Of a DNA stretch of 64,000 nt, positions 11,401-22,815 are shown piece by piece. This DNA is from Knufia peltigerae (Eukaryota > Ascomycota > Eurotiomycetes > Chaetothyriales > Trichomeriaceae): contig JAPDRN010000062.1 of assembly GCA_030247855.1 (NCBI GenBank), forward strand, positions 35,260-99,259, written 5' to 3'. Both the position numbers and the translations under genes were made by a program. Position 1 is the stretch's first letter. Each line of letters starts with the position of its first letter. Below the pieces are notes generated by a model. It was not told where the DNA came from. It saw only the letters and a program-made list of their open reading frames with translations, and ran no database searches.

Positions 11401-12275
11401 AATCGATACTGTCGCGGACATGGTAAGTTGAGTGTCACGGCTTTGCGCAGCAGCATTTTCCGGACTTTGATGCTCGCTGTAAATCGGATGCAGTCCATGG
11501 TGCCAACACTGACCCAGGTATCCTCGGTCATCGCTAGAACTTGTCATGGCTTGTGGTCCACTAAGTAGTGCAACAGCAAAATGTGACACAGGGTCTGGCG
11601 TTCTCCTGTTCTTTTCAGGCCGACTCGTGGCACCGGTGCAAACTAGTCCACCTCGAGTCCCCCAGGCATTGTCGGTTACTAACAAGGGTCGCATTCGATA
11701 GCAGGCTATCGCTACTACCCCGGCCAAAAGCGAGCAGGTGTCATTCAGGCGAGTGGTGTCTCTACACGAGGGAATGTCCGCTTCACGGCAGCTTATCGTA
11801 TCTTGGATGCAGAAGTCAGAGGACACGAATGCCACGTGCATAAAGAAAGCACATTACGAGCACATTACGAGCACATTACGAAGACATGGACGAATGTGGT
11901 CAAGCTGGAAGGAGCCATCTCATACTTTGTTGGGTTCGAAACTGGGTAATCGTATACGAGATAGGCAGCGATGCCAAAAGACCACGAATGTAGCATGTTC
12001 GGTGTCTCAAGAGCAACGCTAAATAGATCGATAGTGAAATCGCATTCAGCAGTAGGACACTTCTGTTGCCCGCACTCGGCTGTGGAAACCGAAATGCTAA
12101 GGCTCGAGTCCAATTCCAATGGCGAAAATTGATCGATCTGTTCATGGTATCGTTCTTCTATGCGTGCTTCGTAGTTCCGGCTCTGACCGAGGAAGCATGT
12201 GCATTCTGCATCTGTCCACCGATACAGCTTTTTTTTCTTTTTCAAAGTGCCCCAAACTCCGCATTTTGCACCTGC
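8431..12275. other. 3.8-kb gene-poor region
   Basis: No convincing gene. Open frames are short, overlap on both strands, and give unordered translations. The left end is the promoter of the Zn2Cys6 gene. A perfect triplicated 11-mer lies at 11848-11880. An ATG-initiated 108-residue minus frame at 10172-10498 is unrecognised and I do not call it. The region could hold an unrecognised non-coding RNA or decayed element, but nothing shows this directly. Confidence 0.45.
11848..11880. repeat. Tandem repeat (AGCACATTACG)x3
   Basis: Three perfect, contiguous copies of an 11-bp unit in non-coding sequence, downstream of the RPL23 gene. An isolated short minisatellite. Confidence 0.9.
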
Positions 12276-13016
12276 TCACATCACGACACCACTGTTGCTG
12301 GCTATTCTGGGCCACAGCTCAGCTGCCTCCTTTCCGACGGGACCAGTGATAGCGCTGCCCTTCATTTCGCCCTTGGGGTTGACGATGACACCGGCGTTAT
12401 CTTCGAAGTAGAGGTAGATACCGTCCGCTCGTCTCCATGGCTTCGATTGTCGCACAACCACTGCTGGCATGACTACGTGGACGTAAGCCTTCATATTTTT
12501 AACGACTTTAACTGGGAGAGCATACCTTTCTTTCTGAGTTCAGGCTTTCCCTTCTTGACGGTAGCCATGACCATATCACCCACACCTGCGGCAGGCAGTC
12601 TGTTCAATCGTGCACCAATTCCTTTGACGGAGATGATGTAGAGGTTTCGGGCACCGGAGTTGTCAGCGCATGACATGACGGCTCCCCTGATCTCCATATT
12701 AGTCTCTTTCTCTTCTAAATTTTCCATTCCATTATCCTCAGTTTCGCCAAAAGCCGTCGAGAAAGCGTTCGCAGGCGTCAAAGTTCATGCTTGTTCATTC
12801 CCGCCGACAAGAGGCATCGTATATGGAGGGTTGTGGTCTAGGAAAGGAGCATCATCGAATGAACGTACACTGGGAGACCGAGAGTCATCTTGAGCTTGTT
12901 GCCAGAGGCACCACCGCGACTATAGCAGGCATGGTCAGTATAGGTTTTCACGGTCTTGGAATAACCGCCAACGTGTTGTCATCGCTGCGACTATGGACGT
13001 ACCCTCGTTTAGACAT
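12276..13016 (-). CDS. rpl23: 60S ribosomal protein L23 (uL14)
   Basis: A structural protein of the large cytosolic ribosomal subunit, near the factor-binding side and the bridge to the small subunit. Four exons give 140 residues: 13016-13003 (14 nt), 12919-12869, 12686-12526 and 12472-12276. Every junction restores the conserved sequence: MSKRGRGGASGNKLKMTLGL, then GAVMSCADNSGARNLYIISV, then KGKPELRKK joined to VMPAVVVRQSKPWRR, ending WPRIASNSGVVM. Donors are GTACGT or GTATGC; acceptors are ATAG, TCAG and GTAG. A tiny first exon and a long second intron (182 nt) are common in fungal ribosomal protein genes. Length agrees with the family (about 137-140). It is the only gene between 8.4 and 14.7 kb. 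Confidence 0.97.
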
Positions 13017-14688
13017 ATTGACGGACTGTGATTACAACAATTTAATTCCTTTCAAGGTGCAAGGATTGAAGTGCGATCAATCGCGAAGTTAGTCAGTCGA
13101 GCCAAAAATCCTGCGTGCGGGTAGTGCCAAGAAGAAATCTTGGCTATATTTCACGTGACAAGGCTGAGAATTATCTGCAGCCTTGCCGTGTACAGGTACG
13201 AGTACGAGTTTTGCGAGGTACTTCTTCATCTGAAGAGACACTGCTCGACACAGCGGACGGAGTTCTCGTAATCTGGTTGCTCTTTAGACCAAGGCTAGTC
13301 AAGCACTCTCAGATGGCGCTCGCTACATTTGGTGTTCTTGAAGTGCTTGACATTTTCGTGATAGCGGAAGCTCGTTCCACCTCGACTCACTTGCATCCAC
13401 CGGCAGTAGTTAGTACGGAGCTGAAGGGCACCCATGCTCTAATTAATTGCAGGCGACTCTCCTCCATGTCGTCTCTTCCACTACGAGGAAACCTTTTCCG
13501 ATGCACGTCTGTGAATAGATGCTGGTCTCAAACTACCCTCGATGCTCAGACTGTGACTCACTCAGCCAATCGTTCCTACATTAGGCTACAGGGCTGGGTC
13601 ACCAAACAATACGGATACGTAACTAGTCCCATTGTTTGGTATATCCGTAATCTTTCAGCCGGGAGGACGGAGTGGCTGCCTGAGAACCCATGTTTTGGGG
13701 GAGCTGTTTCACAAGCAATCGAAGCGGAGCAGTAGAGACTCATTGTCCACTGGCCGTTCACAAGCGCCGCCGAGCTCTTGGTCATACAGTGCTCAGGTGT
13801 CGGTGGAACGTGTCCTTGACATCTCGGCCTCGGGGCAAGAAAAGATTGAGAAGATTCTGTGACAGCAGATCGTTCACCGGGAACAAAAGTACCATGACTT
13901 TTCATGTCGCCTTTTCTCGCCATAGCCACTCCAAAAGAGAGGCTGGCTGAGGGGCCCTTAGGGCAAGGCAGCCCCTATTATGGCATCATCCACCGGGCCT
14001 GATCTGGCCCGGTCTCGCTAGCCTAACGGGCGGCCACCTCGACGGCCACGGCCATCATGCTTGAATAGACCACCTCGTTCACATCGTGAGTCTTTGAATG
14101 TATATCTCTTGTCTGATAATGTCTTTCCAAGTCGAAGGTCTACAACCCCTGTGGTAGAACGATACTGTTTTGGTGCTGACTGTTACGGAGTACCTTAAGC
14201 AGGACCTCCTCCGCCCACTTCAACATTTTTTCTCCACTGCTACAAATCACCCTGATCCCCCTGTCCAGCCTAGCACAGAAACTAAGGACGTGGGCGGGTT
14301 GGAATCTGACGACGACCACTTGGGCGACACTGGCGCCAATCATGTCGGTCATTTTATCAACCACATTCTAATGGCCCCCAATCAAGCCCTTGTCCTCGTG
14401 GTATTCGTACATGGGCTGTCAGCCTCAAGTCTCTAGGCCTTTTGCCGAGTTGCTCAGCCCTAAGCCATGTCGCGAGCATGAGATCGCAAAGCTTTGATCG
14501 GTTTCCATTCTTACCCTCGCTGATTTGATTGTCTGCCTGTATCCGTAAGCCTCCCCTTCCACAGCTTTACGAGCTGGCCTCCTTGTTTTGTTTCGCTACC
14601 CTTGGGGCCACCTCTGAGATCCTGATCATTCTCGCATCCTCGCGTTGCATCGGCCCCGTATATAGCCCTCGCGAATCCTCCCAATACA
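13017..14688. other. Intergenic between RPL23 and ppo
   Basis: Holds the RPL23 promoter (left) and the ppo promoter (right). A TATA-like stretch GTATATAG lies at about 14659-14666, some 30 bp before the ppo ATG. The 9-mer TACGGAGTA is at 14184-14192. A plus frame at 13115-13735 lacks an ATG and reads as unordered sequence, so it is not called. Confidence 0.5.
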
Positions 14689-17600
14689 ATGTCTCGAAAA
14701 CGAAAGCTCTCCGCGACTTCGATCAACACCATGGAGACGTCCAACGACTTATTTATGAACGATGTAGAGGACGGGACTCGTGCGAAGGTCACCAGCACCG
14801 TCAAGGCTTTCTTCGAGACCATCGCTGGATCTGGCTCTAACCCGACCAATCCTGTCATCAATGGCGCCACTATCCAGTCACGGCCATTTTTGGCCAGGAT
14901 CCTCGCCGATATTGCATCCCAGGCACCTCGCTTGGGACAAAACATTGGGCTGATTAATTCGTTGGTTGATACGACACTGTTCGACGGCGGAATTGTGGAT
15001 GACCGCAACTATCAGGTATGAGCTCCTCGAATAGTACTATTTCTGCCGTCACTGATGTCGTTGGTCCAGATGGAGAAGGTTCTTCAGCTGGCGGCTTCAC
15101 TCCCTGCCAACTCGCAGGCGTTAGCCGACCTGTCAAGCCAGTTCATCAAGCTACTTTGGGAGAATCTCGAACATCCTCCCTTGTCTTATCAGGGTGACGA
15201 GTACAAGTATCGGACCGCAGATGGCTCGAACAACAACATCATGTATCCCAACCTTGGTAAGGCTGGTTCTTTCTACGCACGTACAGTGACTCCCCAGACT
15301 CTCAAGCCTGGGGTACTTCCTGATCCAGGAGTCATCTTTGACGCTGTTTTTGCACGTGGTGACGAGCCACGAGAGCATCCAAACCGAGTATCCAGCATGC
15401 TCTTTTACCTTGCTACGATCATCATTCACGACTGCTTTCATACAGACGAGCGAAATCCGGCTGTTGTGAAGACATCATCATATCTCGATTTGGCACCTCT
15501 CTACGGCAGTAACGAAGAAGAGTTGAAGAAGATCAGAACCTTCAAAGATGGTCTCTTGAAGCCTGATACGTTTTCAGAAAATCGAATCCTGGGCTTTCCC
15601 CCGGGAGTCTCTGCTCTAGTAGTGTGCTTCAATCGCTTCCACAACTACGTGGCAATGCAGTTGAAGGTGATCAACGAAGGCGGTCGGTTTAAGATTCCAA
15701 CCGATGACAATGATACCAAAGCCATCGCTAAGCTGGACAATGACCTCTTCCAAACGGCTCGACTGGTCACATGCGGCTTGTACGTCAATATCATTCTCAC
15801 CGACTATGTACGAACAATTCTCAACCTCAACCGCACCGATTCTACATGGACTCTCGATCCACGAAAGAATTTCGGTAATGTATTCGACGAGTCTGGGGCA
15901 CCCTCAGGTGTGGGCAATCAAGTCAGCGTTGAGTTCAATCTGGTCTACAGATGGCACTCGGCTATCAGTATCAAGGACGAAAAGTGGACTAACGAGCTGT
16001 ACCAGTCACTGTTTCCCGGAAAAGATGTCGCAAAGCTGACTGAGCAAGAGCTCGTCATGGGTCTGTACAGGTGGCTCGGGAAGGTCGACCCAGATCCTTC
16101 GAAGTGGCAACTTGACATGGGCAAATATCAGAGAACTGAACGTGGGACTTTCCGAGATGAGGATCTGATCAACATCCTGAGCGATGCTACCGAAGATGTC
16201 GCCTGTGCCTTTGGCCCACGGAACGTGCCAGTGGTCATGAAATTGATTGAGACCTTGGGCATGAAGCAAGCCAGAGCATGGAATGTCGCAACTCTGAATG
16301 AATTCAGAAAGTTTTTCAAGCTGGAGCCTCACAAGGATTTTCGCAGCATAACTAGAGACGACGAGGTTGCTCGCTCGTTGAAAGCACTCTATGGTCATCC
16401 CGACTATGTTGAATTGTATCCAGGCCTGGTTGCCGAAGATGCGAAGGAACCCTTGGAACCAGGCTCCGGCCTATGTCCGGGCTACACCATCTCGAGGACC
16501 ATCCTTGCTGATGCTGTTGCTCTTACCCGAGGCGACAGGTTCTACACTGTGGTGAGTTTTGTTTTTCTCGAGTAGTCGTGATACTGAGGCACAGCCCTTG
16601 AGTTGCTTATCATCTTCGCTAAGAGGAAAATACTAATGTATTAACTCTTAGGACTATACACCTGCGAATTTGACAAACTGGGGATGGTCCACCGTCAACT
16701 CTGACCCCACTGTAGCCCAAGGTGGCTGCATCTACAAATTGTTGATGCGTGCTCTGCCATTCTATTATCGCGGGAACTCTATCTATGCAATGTACCCGTT
16801 CACTGTCCCAGATGAGAATCGGAAGATTTTCGCCAAACTTGGTCAAGAGCAAACTTACAACTATGAACGACCGTCCTATATCCCACCACCCATATCAATC
16901 AGGTCATGGAAAGCAGTCACCGATGTACTAGGAGATCAATCTTCGTTCAAGGTACCATGGGGACCCCACACATACTATCTCACACACCATGACTACATGC
17001 TCAGTGGTGACAAACCAGCGAACACCACCCAGCGAGACGAGGTCCAGAAAGAAATGTATTGTCCAGTCAACGGCTTGAAGCAAGTCCAAACCTACTATGA
17101 AGATCTAACCACCCAATTGGTTGTGGCACGGTCTGAACGCCTACGCGGCGAGTGGTACCAGCTGGATGCCTGTAGCGATGTGGCCAATCCCTCGCACGCT
17201 ATTTTCGTCGCCCGCATGTTTAACCTGCCCTTAAAGCAGGCTGGAGACCTCAATCCTGCAGGGGTCGAGGTGGATCAACTGTACCTTGCGCTATCAGTGC
17301 TTTTCGCCTACGTCTTCCTCGACGGAGACACCGCCAGCTCATTCAAACTGAGGGAATCTGCCAAAGATGCAACTGATCAGTTGGCAAAATTAGTGAAACT
17401 CGTCTCCGAGGTTGCCAAGGTCGGTGGGCTCTTCCACCTTGGCGCGTACTTCCCGATGAGCACAGCGGGACAGCTCCTTGAAGACTACGGCGGCAGATTC
17501 TTGAAGCGTCTTTTCGAAGGTGGCAAGAGCGTCGATGAAGTTGTGTGGACCATCATCCCCACCGCCGCCGCCGCTTGTGCGACCCAAGCACAGCATTTCA

Positions 17601-18373
17601 CGCAGATGCTTGATATCTATCTACAGGATGAATACTACACTGAACACTGGCCGGAGATTCAAAGGTGTGCATGGTCGGACAACCCCGAGGACTTTGAAAA
17701 GCTGAAGGGCTACGCACTTGAAGCCAACCGTCTTGCACCCGCGGCTTTTGGTCTGCTACGGGTGGCTGCAGTTGATGCGGTCGTCGATGACAATGGGAAC
17801 AAGGTTCAAATCAAGGCCGGCGACCAGATATACACTGACTTCATCACTGCCGGGCTTGATGAGACTGTGTTCCCCAACCCACACAAGATTGATCCGACTC
17901 GCGATCGATCGTTGTACATCCACCATGGCTGGGGCCCGCACTCGTGTCTGGGACGTCCCATTGCAGAAGTAGCCATGGCGGCACAACTCAAAGTCTTTGC
18001 CAAATTGAAGAATCTCAGACGAGCACCAGGCCTTCAAGGACGCCTGAAGAAGACCATACCGGCGCCCAACCCGACCAGTAGCGACCCGAAGCCGAACCCC
18101 GGCAGTGTAGCGGCATTCATGCTGGAAGACTGGAGTTCATGGTACCCGTTCCCAACTAGTAAGTTTCATTCCCTGCTCATGTCGTTCCTTGATCATATTC
18201 TAACAACTACCACCACAGCACTCAAAGTTCACCACGAAGGCTTGTTGAGAGACCAATCGAAAGAACTTGCCGCTGAGACTGGCGTTCCGGGAATACAGGC
18301 AGAAATCATTGACAGCGATATGGCAATGAGCAACGGCATGAACGGAGATCATGTGGAAGATAATACCGCTTGA
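14689..18373 (+). CDS. ppo: Ppo oxylipin synthase (fatty-acid dioxygenase-P450 fusion)
   Basis: A psi-factor-producing oxygenase / linoleate diol synthase relative: an N-terminal haem dioxygenase makes a fatty-acid hydroperoxide that the C-terminal P450 domain isomerises. Oxylipins of this kind balance sexual and asexual sporulation in Aspergillus. Four exons (14689-15015, 15070-16551, 16652-18158, 18219-18373) give 1,156 residues, close to known Ppo lengths. The dioxygenase domain has a His in IIIHDCFH (229), the radical Tyr402 and proximal haem His405 in VYRWHS. The P450 domain has EANR (ExxR, 960-963) and a haem-ligand Cys1035 in GPHSCLGRP, so both haem sites look intact. The segment equivalent to the diol-synthase helix reads ATQAQ (913-917). 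The last intron is 60 nt, in frame and stop-free, so an unspliced reading gives a 20-residue insertion. Which Ppo subtype it is cannot be settled here. Confidence 0.94.
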
Positions 18374-18881
18374 GTGTGCACGTATCGAATCGCCGCCATT
18401 TGTTGTATTGAGGTTTCGGGCAGATTGTACTATCTATGATGGAAGGATTTGGAATATCAGCGCGATTAGGAAGGCAATCAAGGGGGAAACATTAACGGTG
18501 TAGTAAGTTGGAGATACTACAGATAATCACTCATTGGAATGATATCATGATTAAGGGAATTTACAAGTTTGTTGACCTCAAATCGGGTTGAAACCACCGC
18601 TATACTCTGTGACTTCAGTCTCGTTCAGCCTCGCCGCGTTGCTGACATTGATGCCCCTCACTTTCCACATTCGGGCAGCGTTACAAAGACTGCCAGCTGA
18701 CTCAGCCTCATGCATTACCAGAAGGGCCCTGTACTTATAGTCGAAGCTCGACGTTGGGAATCTTCTACAACATCAAGAGCCTCGCCCTGCATACGGAGTA
18801 GGTCCAGGTAAGCAGTCTAAGATTATTCAACAGCGTTGCCACTGAGTATCACCTCGTATAGCGTGACTCTTCAAGGCCTTG
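18374..18881. other. Intergenic between ppo and flavoprotein gene
   Basis: About 500 bp containing the ppo 3' region and the leader of the downstream plus-strand gene. TACGGAGTA occurs at 18792-18800. No gene seen. Confidence 0.5.
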
Positions 18882-20465
18882 ATGCTCCCAGCCGTGATCA
18901 CCACCACCACTGCCACCATCAAGCACCAGGGTGGTTTCGTGACACACTTGGTCAGAGCAGGACGACACTTGAAAGTGACCTCCTTGTCGTCCGGCACCAT
19001 CTTGCCTGGACTACAACAACAACGACATTCTCGCAGTATGTCGACACATTACGACGCCATCATAATCGGCTCCGGCCAAGGCGGCACGCCCCTGTCCCAA
19101 GCGCTGGCCAAAGCCGGTCGACGCACCGCGCTCATCGAGTCCACGCACGTCGGCGGGACGTGTATCAACGAAGGATGCACGCCGACCAAGACCATGGTGG
19201 CCAGCGCCCTCGTCGCGCACGCGGCCTACCGGGCCCCAAGCTACGGCGTGCAGTTCAAGAAATCCAGCCTGACCGTGAACATGGAGACGGTGAGGAAGCG
19301 GAAACGGGACATCGTGGACAGTTTTCGCGGCGGGAGCGAGAATCGTCTCAAGAACACGGCGAACCTGGACCTCATCATGGGTCAGGCGAAGTTCACTGGC
19401 CCCAAGACCATTGAAGTGTCGGTCAACGACTCCGGGATGAAAGAAACACTAGAGGCCGATCACATCTTTATCAATGCCGGGTGCTCACCGGCACCCTTGA
19501 AGGCCAGGAACGCCGAGACCATCACGGGCAACCTGCTCAACTCGACGACCATCATGGAACTAGGCGAGGTCCCTCGTCACCTCGTCGTCATCGGTGGCGG
19601 CGCGGTCGGTCTCGAGTTCGCCCAGATGATGAAACGATTCGGAGCGAGAGTCAGCCTGATCCAACGCAACAACCAGCTATTGCCACGAGAGGACGACGAC
19701 GTGTCTGAAGAGGTGCGCAAGATTCTCGTCGAGGACGGGATCGACGTCTACCTCGGAGCCGAGACGAGAGAAGTGTCCAACGTCACGCTGGGCCAGATCG
19801 TCGTGTCCATAACCCAGCAAGACGGCAGCGTCAAGTCCTTGTTGTGCTCGCACGTGCTCGCCGCGACGGGCCGCAACCCCAACACACCAGCCCTCGACCT
19901 CGAAGCCGCGGGCGTTCAGGTCGACGGACACGGCTACGTGCGAGTCAACGAGCACCTCGAGACTTCGGCACCGGGCATCTACGCGCTGGGAGACATCAAG
20001 GGTGGCCCTGCCCAGACCCACGTGTCGTACGACGATTTCCGCGTCCTCCGAGACAACCTCATCACCGCCGACGGGGCCAAAGCGGTGGAGAAGGCCTCGA
20101 TCGAGAACAGGTTGACCCCGTACTGCATCTTCATGGACCCGCAGCTCGGACGGGTCGGGTTGACGGAAAGGGAAGCCCGCAAACAACACCCAAACAAAAC
20201 CATCAAGGTCGCCAAGATGCCCATGGCGTGGGTTGCCCACGCCATAGAGAGGGACGAGACGAGGGGATTCATGAAGGCCGTGGTCGACGCCGACTCGAAG
20301 GAGATTCTGGGGTTTACGTGTCTCGGCCTCGCGGGCGGCGAGATCATGAGCATGGTCCAACTCGCCATGATCGGTGGTCTCACGTACGACGAGCTGGAGA
20401 ATGCAATGTTTGCCCATCCTTGTTTGTCCGAGAGTTTGAATAATCTCTGGGGTTTCTTGGAGTGA
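18882..20465 (+). CDS. Mercuric-reductase-like class I flavoprotein disulfide reductase
   Basis: An FAD- and NAD(P)H-dependent oxidoreductase of the lipoamide dehydrogenase / glutathione reductase / MerA family, intronless. From the ATG at 18882 it has 527 residues. An internal ATG at 19038 begins right before the FAD motif (MSTHYDAIIIGSGQGG), so a shorter 475-residue form is possible. The extra 52 residues are Thr/Arg/His-rich with no acidic residues, which would suit a mitochondrial presequence. Visible motifs are the FAD dinucleotide fold GSGQGG, the redox pair Cys94-Cys99 in GGTCINEGCTPTK, the second Rossmann motif VVIGGGAVGLEFA, the FAD-contact ALGDIKGG, and a C-terminal HPCLSE that keeps the His-Glu pair of the family. 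It lacks the heavy-metal-associated N-terminal domain and the C-terminal vicinal Cys pair of true MerA, so mercury as substrate is doubtful. The coding sequence looks more G+C-rich than its neighbours. Confidence 0.88.
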   Translation: MLPAVITTTTATIKHQGGFVTHLVRAGRHLKVTSLSSGTILPGLQQQRHSRSMSTHYDAIIIGSGQGGTPLSQALAKAGRRTALIESTHVGGTCINEGCTPTKTMVASALVAHAAYRAPSYGVQFKKSSLTVNMETVRKRKRDIVDSFRGGSENRLKNTANLDLIMGQAKFTGPKTIEVSVNDSGMKETLEADHIFINAGCSPAPLKARNAETITGNLLNSTTIMELGEVPRHLVVIGGGAVGLEFAQMMKRFGARVSLIQRNNQLLPREDDDVSEEVRKILVEDGIDVYLGAETREVSNVTLGQIVVSITQQDGSVKSLLCSHVLAATGRNPNTPALDLEAAGVQVDGHGYVRVNEHLETSAPGIYALGDIKGGPAQTHVSYDDFRVLRDNLITADGAKAVEKASIENRLTPYCIFMDPQLGRVGLTEREARKQHPNKTIKVAKMPMAWVAHAIERDETRGFMKAVVDADSKEILGFTCLGLAGGEIMSMVQLAMIGGLTYDELENAMFAHPCLSESLNNLWGFLE

Positions 20466-20703
20466 TTGATCATTGTTTGCGCCACAAGAATCACATTCGG
20501 AACATTTCCGGAAGTCTGTAGGTGATACTGATTCATGGGAAATACAACATACATACAAAGTAGGTAATGCAGGAGAAAACAATATTTCAGATACTTGGAA
20601 CTTGAGTCAGTTTGTATGTGAATGTGACTGTTTATGTGTATGTGGAATTGTGAGTATATGTATGACTGTCAAGGGCTATTGTGCTGGACCTGATATCATT
20701 TTC

Positions 20704-22815
20704 TTAAATCTTCTGTCGTCTCTCACCGTCGTATATCGGTAGTGGCGTTCCGTCGATGTCGGCTTTGATCTGCAACGCTACAAACCGCGGCAGGTATCGA
20801 CCGTGTCCGACTGTGCCTCCGACATAGAACAAATCAGGTTCTAGAAAGACGCAAGGTCAGATCAGATACATCATACGGGCAGGGGAGATATTGATGCAGA
20901 AACTTACGACCATGCCGCTTGAATGCTCCATTGAGCTCACCTTCTTCGTCTAATCCCCAGAAATCATCGGCTCGAGAGGCCACTTGCTCGCCAAAGATCT
21001 GAGCGACGTCGGTCCGCATGTTTCCTATGAATCCTGTACAAAAGACGATGACGTCGGCTGGGATTTCCGAGCCGTCACTAAACGCGAGACCTGTTCGGGT
21101 GTAATGAGTTGGAAGGGCGTCGGACTTCATCTTGATCTATCAAACGTTTACTTGGTTAGTTTCACAACTCGGAGCACGAGGGAAGAGGCTGAGATTAGTA
21201 TCGATATTGGACATATGCCAATACAATGCCCGAAACAGGCCCAACCCTGCTTGTTCACGAGGAGGGCAGGGGCGGGTCGACCTAGAAGGAGCTACAAGTG
21301 CTGTGCGAATGCTTTACTTACCAATCCTTTTGCAATCTTATCGGAACACCCGACGTCCATATAGTGTCCTCCCAGTTTGACCAAGATATGCCACATGATG
21401 TCGCCGTACCTCTCGACCCGGAACCCCGCGCGTTCGAGGGCGTCGAAGCGTTCCGGCTCCTTCGACGCGGCCGCGTGCAGGGCCCTCCGACTCATCAACC
21501 TGCCCAGCACGTGCGGCATCGAGTATTGGTCCCGGTCGGCGTCGACCGTCGGCACGTCGGCGTTGTACGACCGGTCGCTGATGGTCTTGAAGTATTCGTA
21601 CGGCAACACGTAGGTTTGCGTGCGCTGCACCATGGTGATGGCCGACATGTCCGCCTCGACCATGTCTTCGGCCACGTCGTGGGCCGTGTTGGCGGTGCCC
21701 ACCACGATCCCCGTCTTGCCTCGCCAGCCCGCTGCGGACTTGTATTCTGACGAGTGGAGAACCGTCCCCTGAAAGATGTCGCGACCGGGGTACGTTGGCG
21801 TGATGGGGATTTGGCCGCCGCCTCCCGTAGCCATGATCACGTACCGACAAGTAATCATGATACTATTATTGACGCCATCTGGTTGTTTTTGTCGTACCTC
21901 GAGTGCATATTGTCGTCTCTCCTCGTTCCAAGTTCCAGATTGCAGCGTTGAACTAAACCAGATGTGCTTGTCGATGCCGAACTTCTCGACCCAGTCTTTG
22001 TATCCCCGCGCGAGGTCATATTTAGTGAGGAACTCCTGATAGGGCAGCGGAAAGGTTCGGTCGAAGGGGAGATGACCGTACTCGCGGGATGTATGCAGTC
22101 TCGCAGAGTCGTATCTCGTCATCCAATTGTCTCCGATTTTCTCATGTTTGTCGAGCACGACATACGAGATGCCCAGGGCTTGTAGTCGGCCGCCGGCCGA
22201 GAGACCAGCTTGGCCACAGCCAACGACTACACAGTCAAAGTGATGGTTCGAGGCAGCGTTTGGTTCTGTTCGGTTCTGCGTTTCGTGTGTGGAAGAGGGT
22301 TGGCGGACAGGCTCGAGCTGGTCGACATCGTTGCATCCTTCGAGTTGCTCCAGGATGGTTCTAATGAGCCAAATCTTCCATTGCCCGTCATTGTCCAAGA
22401 CCAGTGACAGTATCCCACGACATTGTGTGACGGGAATAGATTGGCAGCTGAAGGTAAATGCCACATTCACCCATCCTGTATCCCCACCTAGCCGAATGGG
22501 TATCGTTGATCCCTTGATGATCGAGAACTCGCTGACTCGTCGCTGTGAACAGGTCGTTGTCCAGGCGGAGATTATTGATTCAGGAGAGTAGAATGTACGA
22601 GTTGTGCCTGTGAGGGCGAATAAATCTCTCCAGATCGAGTCGGACAAGAGGTCGGTGCTTTGAAGGTTACTTAAGCAACGGATCGATGAGCTGACCTCGG
22701 CCTCCAAGTCGCCGCCGGTGGCCTCAAATTGGGATTTTGGAAGCTGGCAAGGAAGTGTCTCGAGAATACTCCGTGGTGCGTACGGTGCGATGGCAATCTC
22801 GCCGACTTCACCCAT
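20704..22815 (-). CDS. Flavin-dependent monooxygenase (FMO-like)
   Basis: A class B flavoprotein monooxygenase using FAD and NADPH; the substrate is unknown. Three exons (22815-21322, 21136-20908, 20840-20704) give 619 residues. Splicing joins DKIAKGL to IKMKSDALPTHY and then HGQPDLFYVGGTVGHGRY, restoring the C-terminal part of the fold. The first 170 residues form an extension that looks like an NTF2/SnoaL-type domain, as in many fungal FMO/YUCCA-like proteins. Then follow the FAD motif VVVGCGQAG, the FMO signature FQGTVLHSSEY (FxGxxxHxxxY), the NADPH motif written GTANTA instead of GxGxxG, and the late FATGY-type motif VIVFCTGF. The frame runs further upstream to 22971, but the ATG at 22815 gives a more typical N-terminus. 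It lies tail to tail with the flavoprotein gene ending at 20465. Confidence 0.9.

Noticed and set aside
11341..11841. 166-residue minus-strand frame in the gene desert
   Set aside because: The translation is unordered with scattered Cys and no family resemblance; competing frames on the other strand look equally good.
13115..13735. 206-residue plus-strand frame upstream of ppo
   Set aside because: It begins at a GTG, not an ATG, and the translation shows no ordered domain or recognised motif.
18159..18218. Reading the last ppo intron as coding
   Set aside because: It is in frame and stop-free, but has a strong GTAAGT donor, a CTAAC branch site and a CACAG acceptor, so I treat it as an intron with possible retention.
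19677..20582. 301-residue minus-strand frame
   Set aside because: Antisense to the flavoprotein gene; His/Val/Asp/Arg-rich composition is the usual shadow of a GC-rich coding sequence.
21338..21850. 170-residue Arg/Gly-rich minus-strand frame
   Set aside because: A +1 shadow inside the flavin monooxygenase exon.
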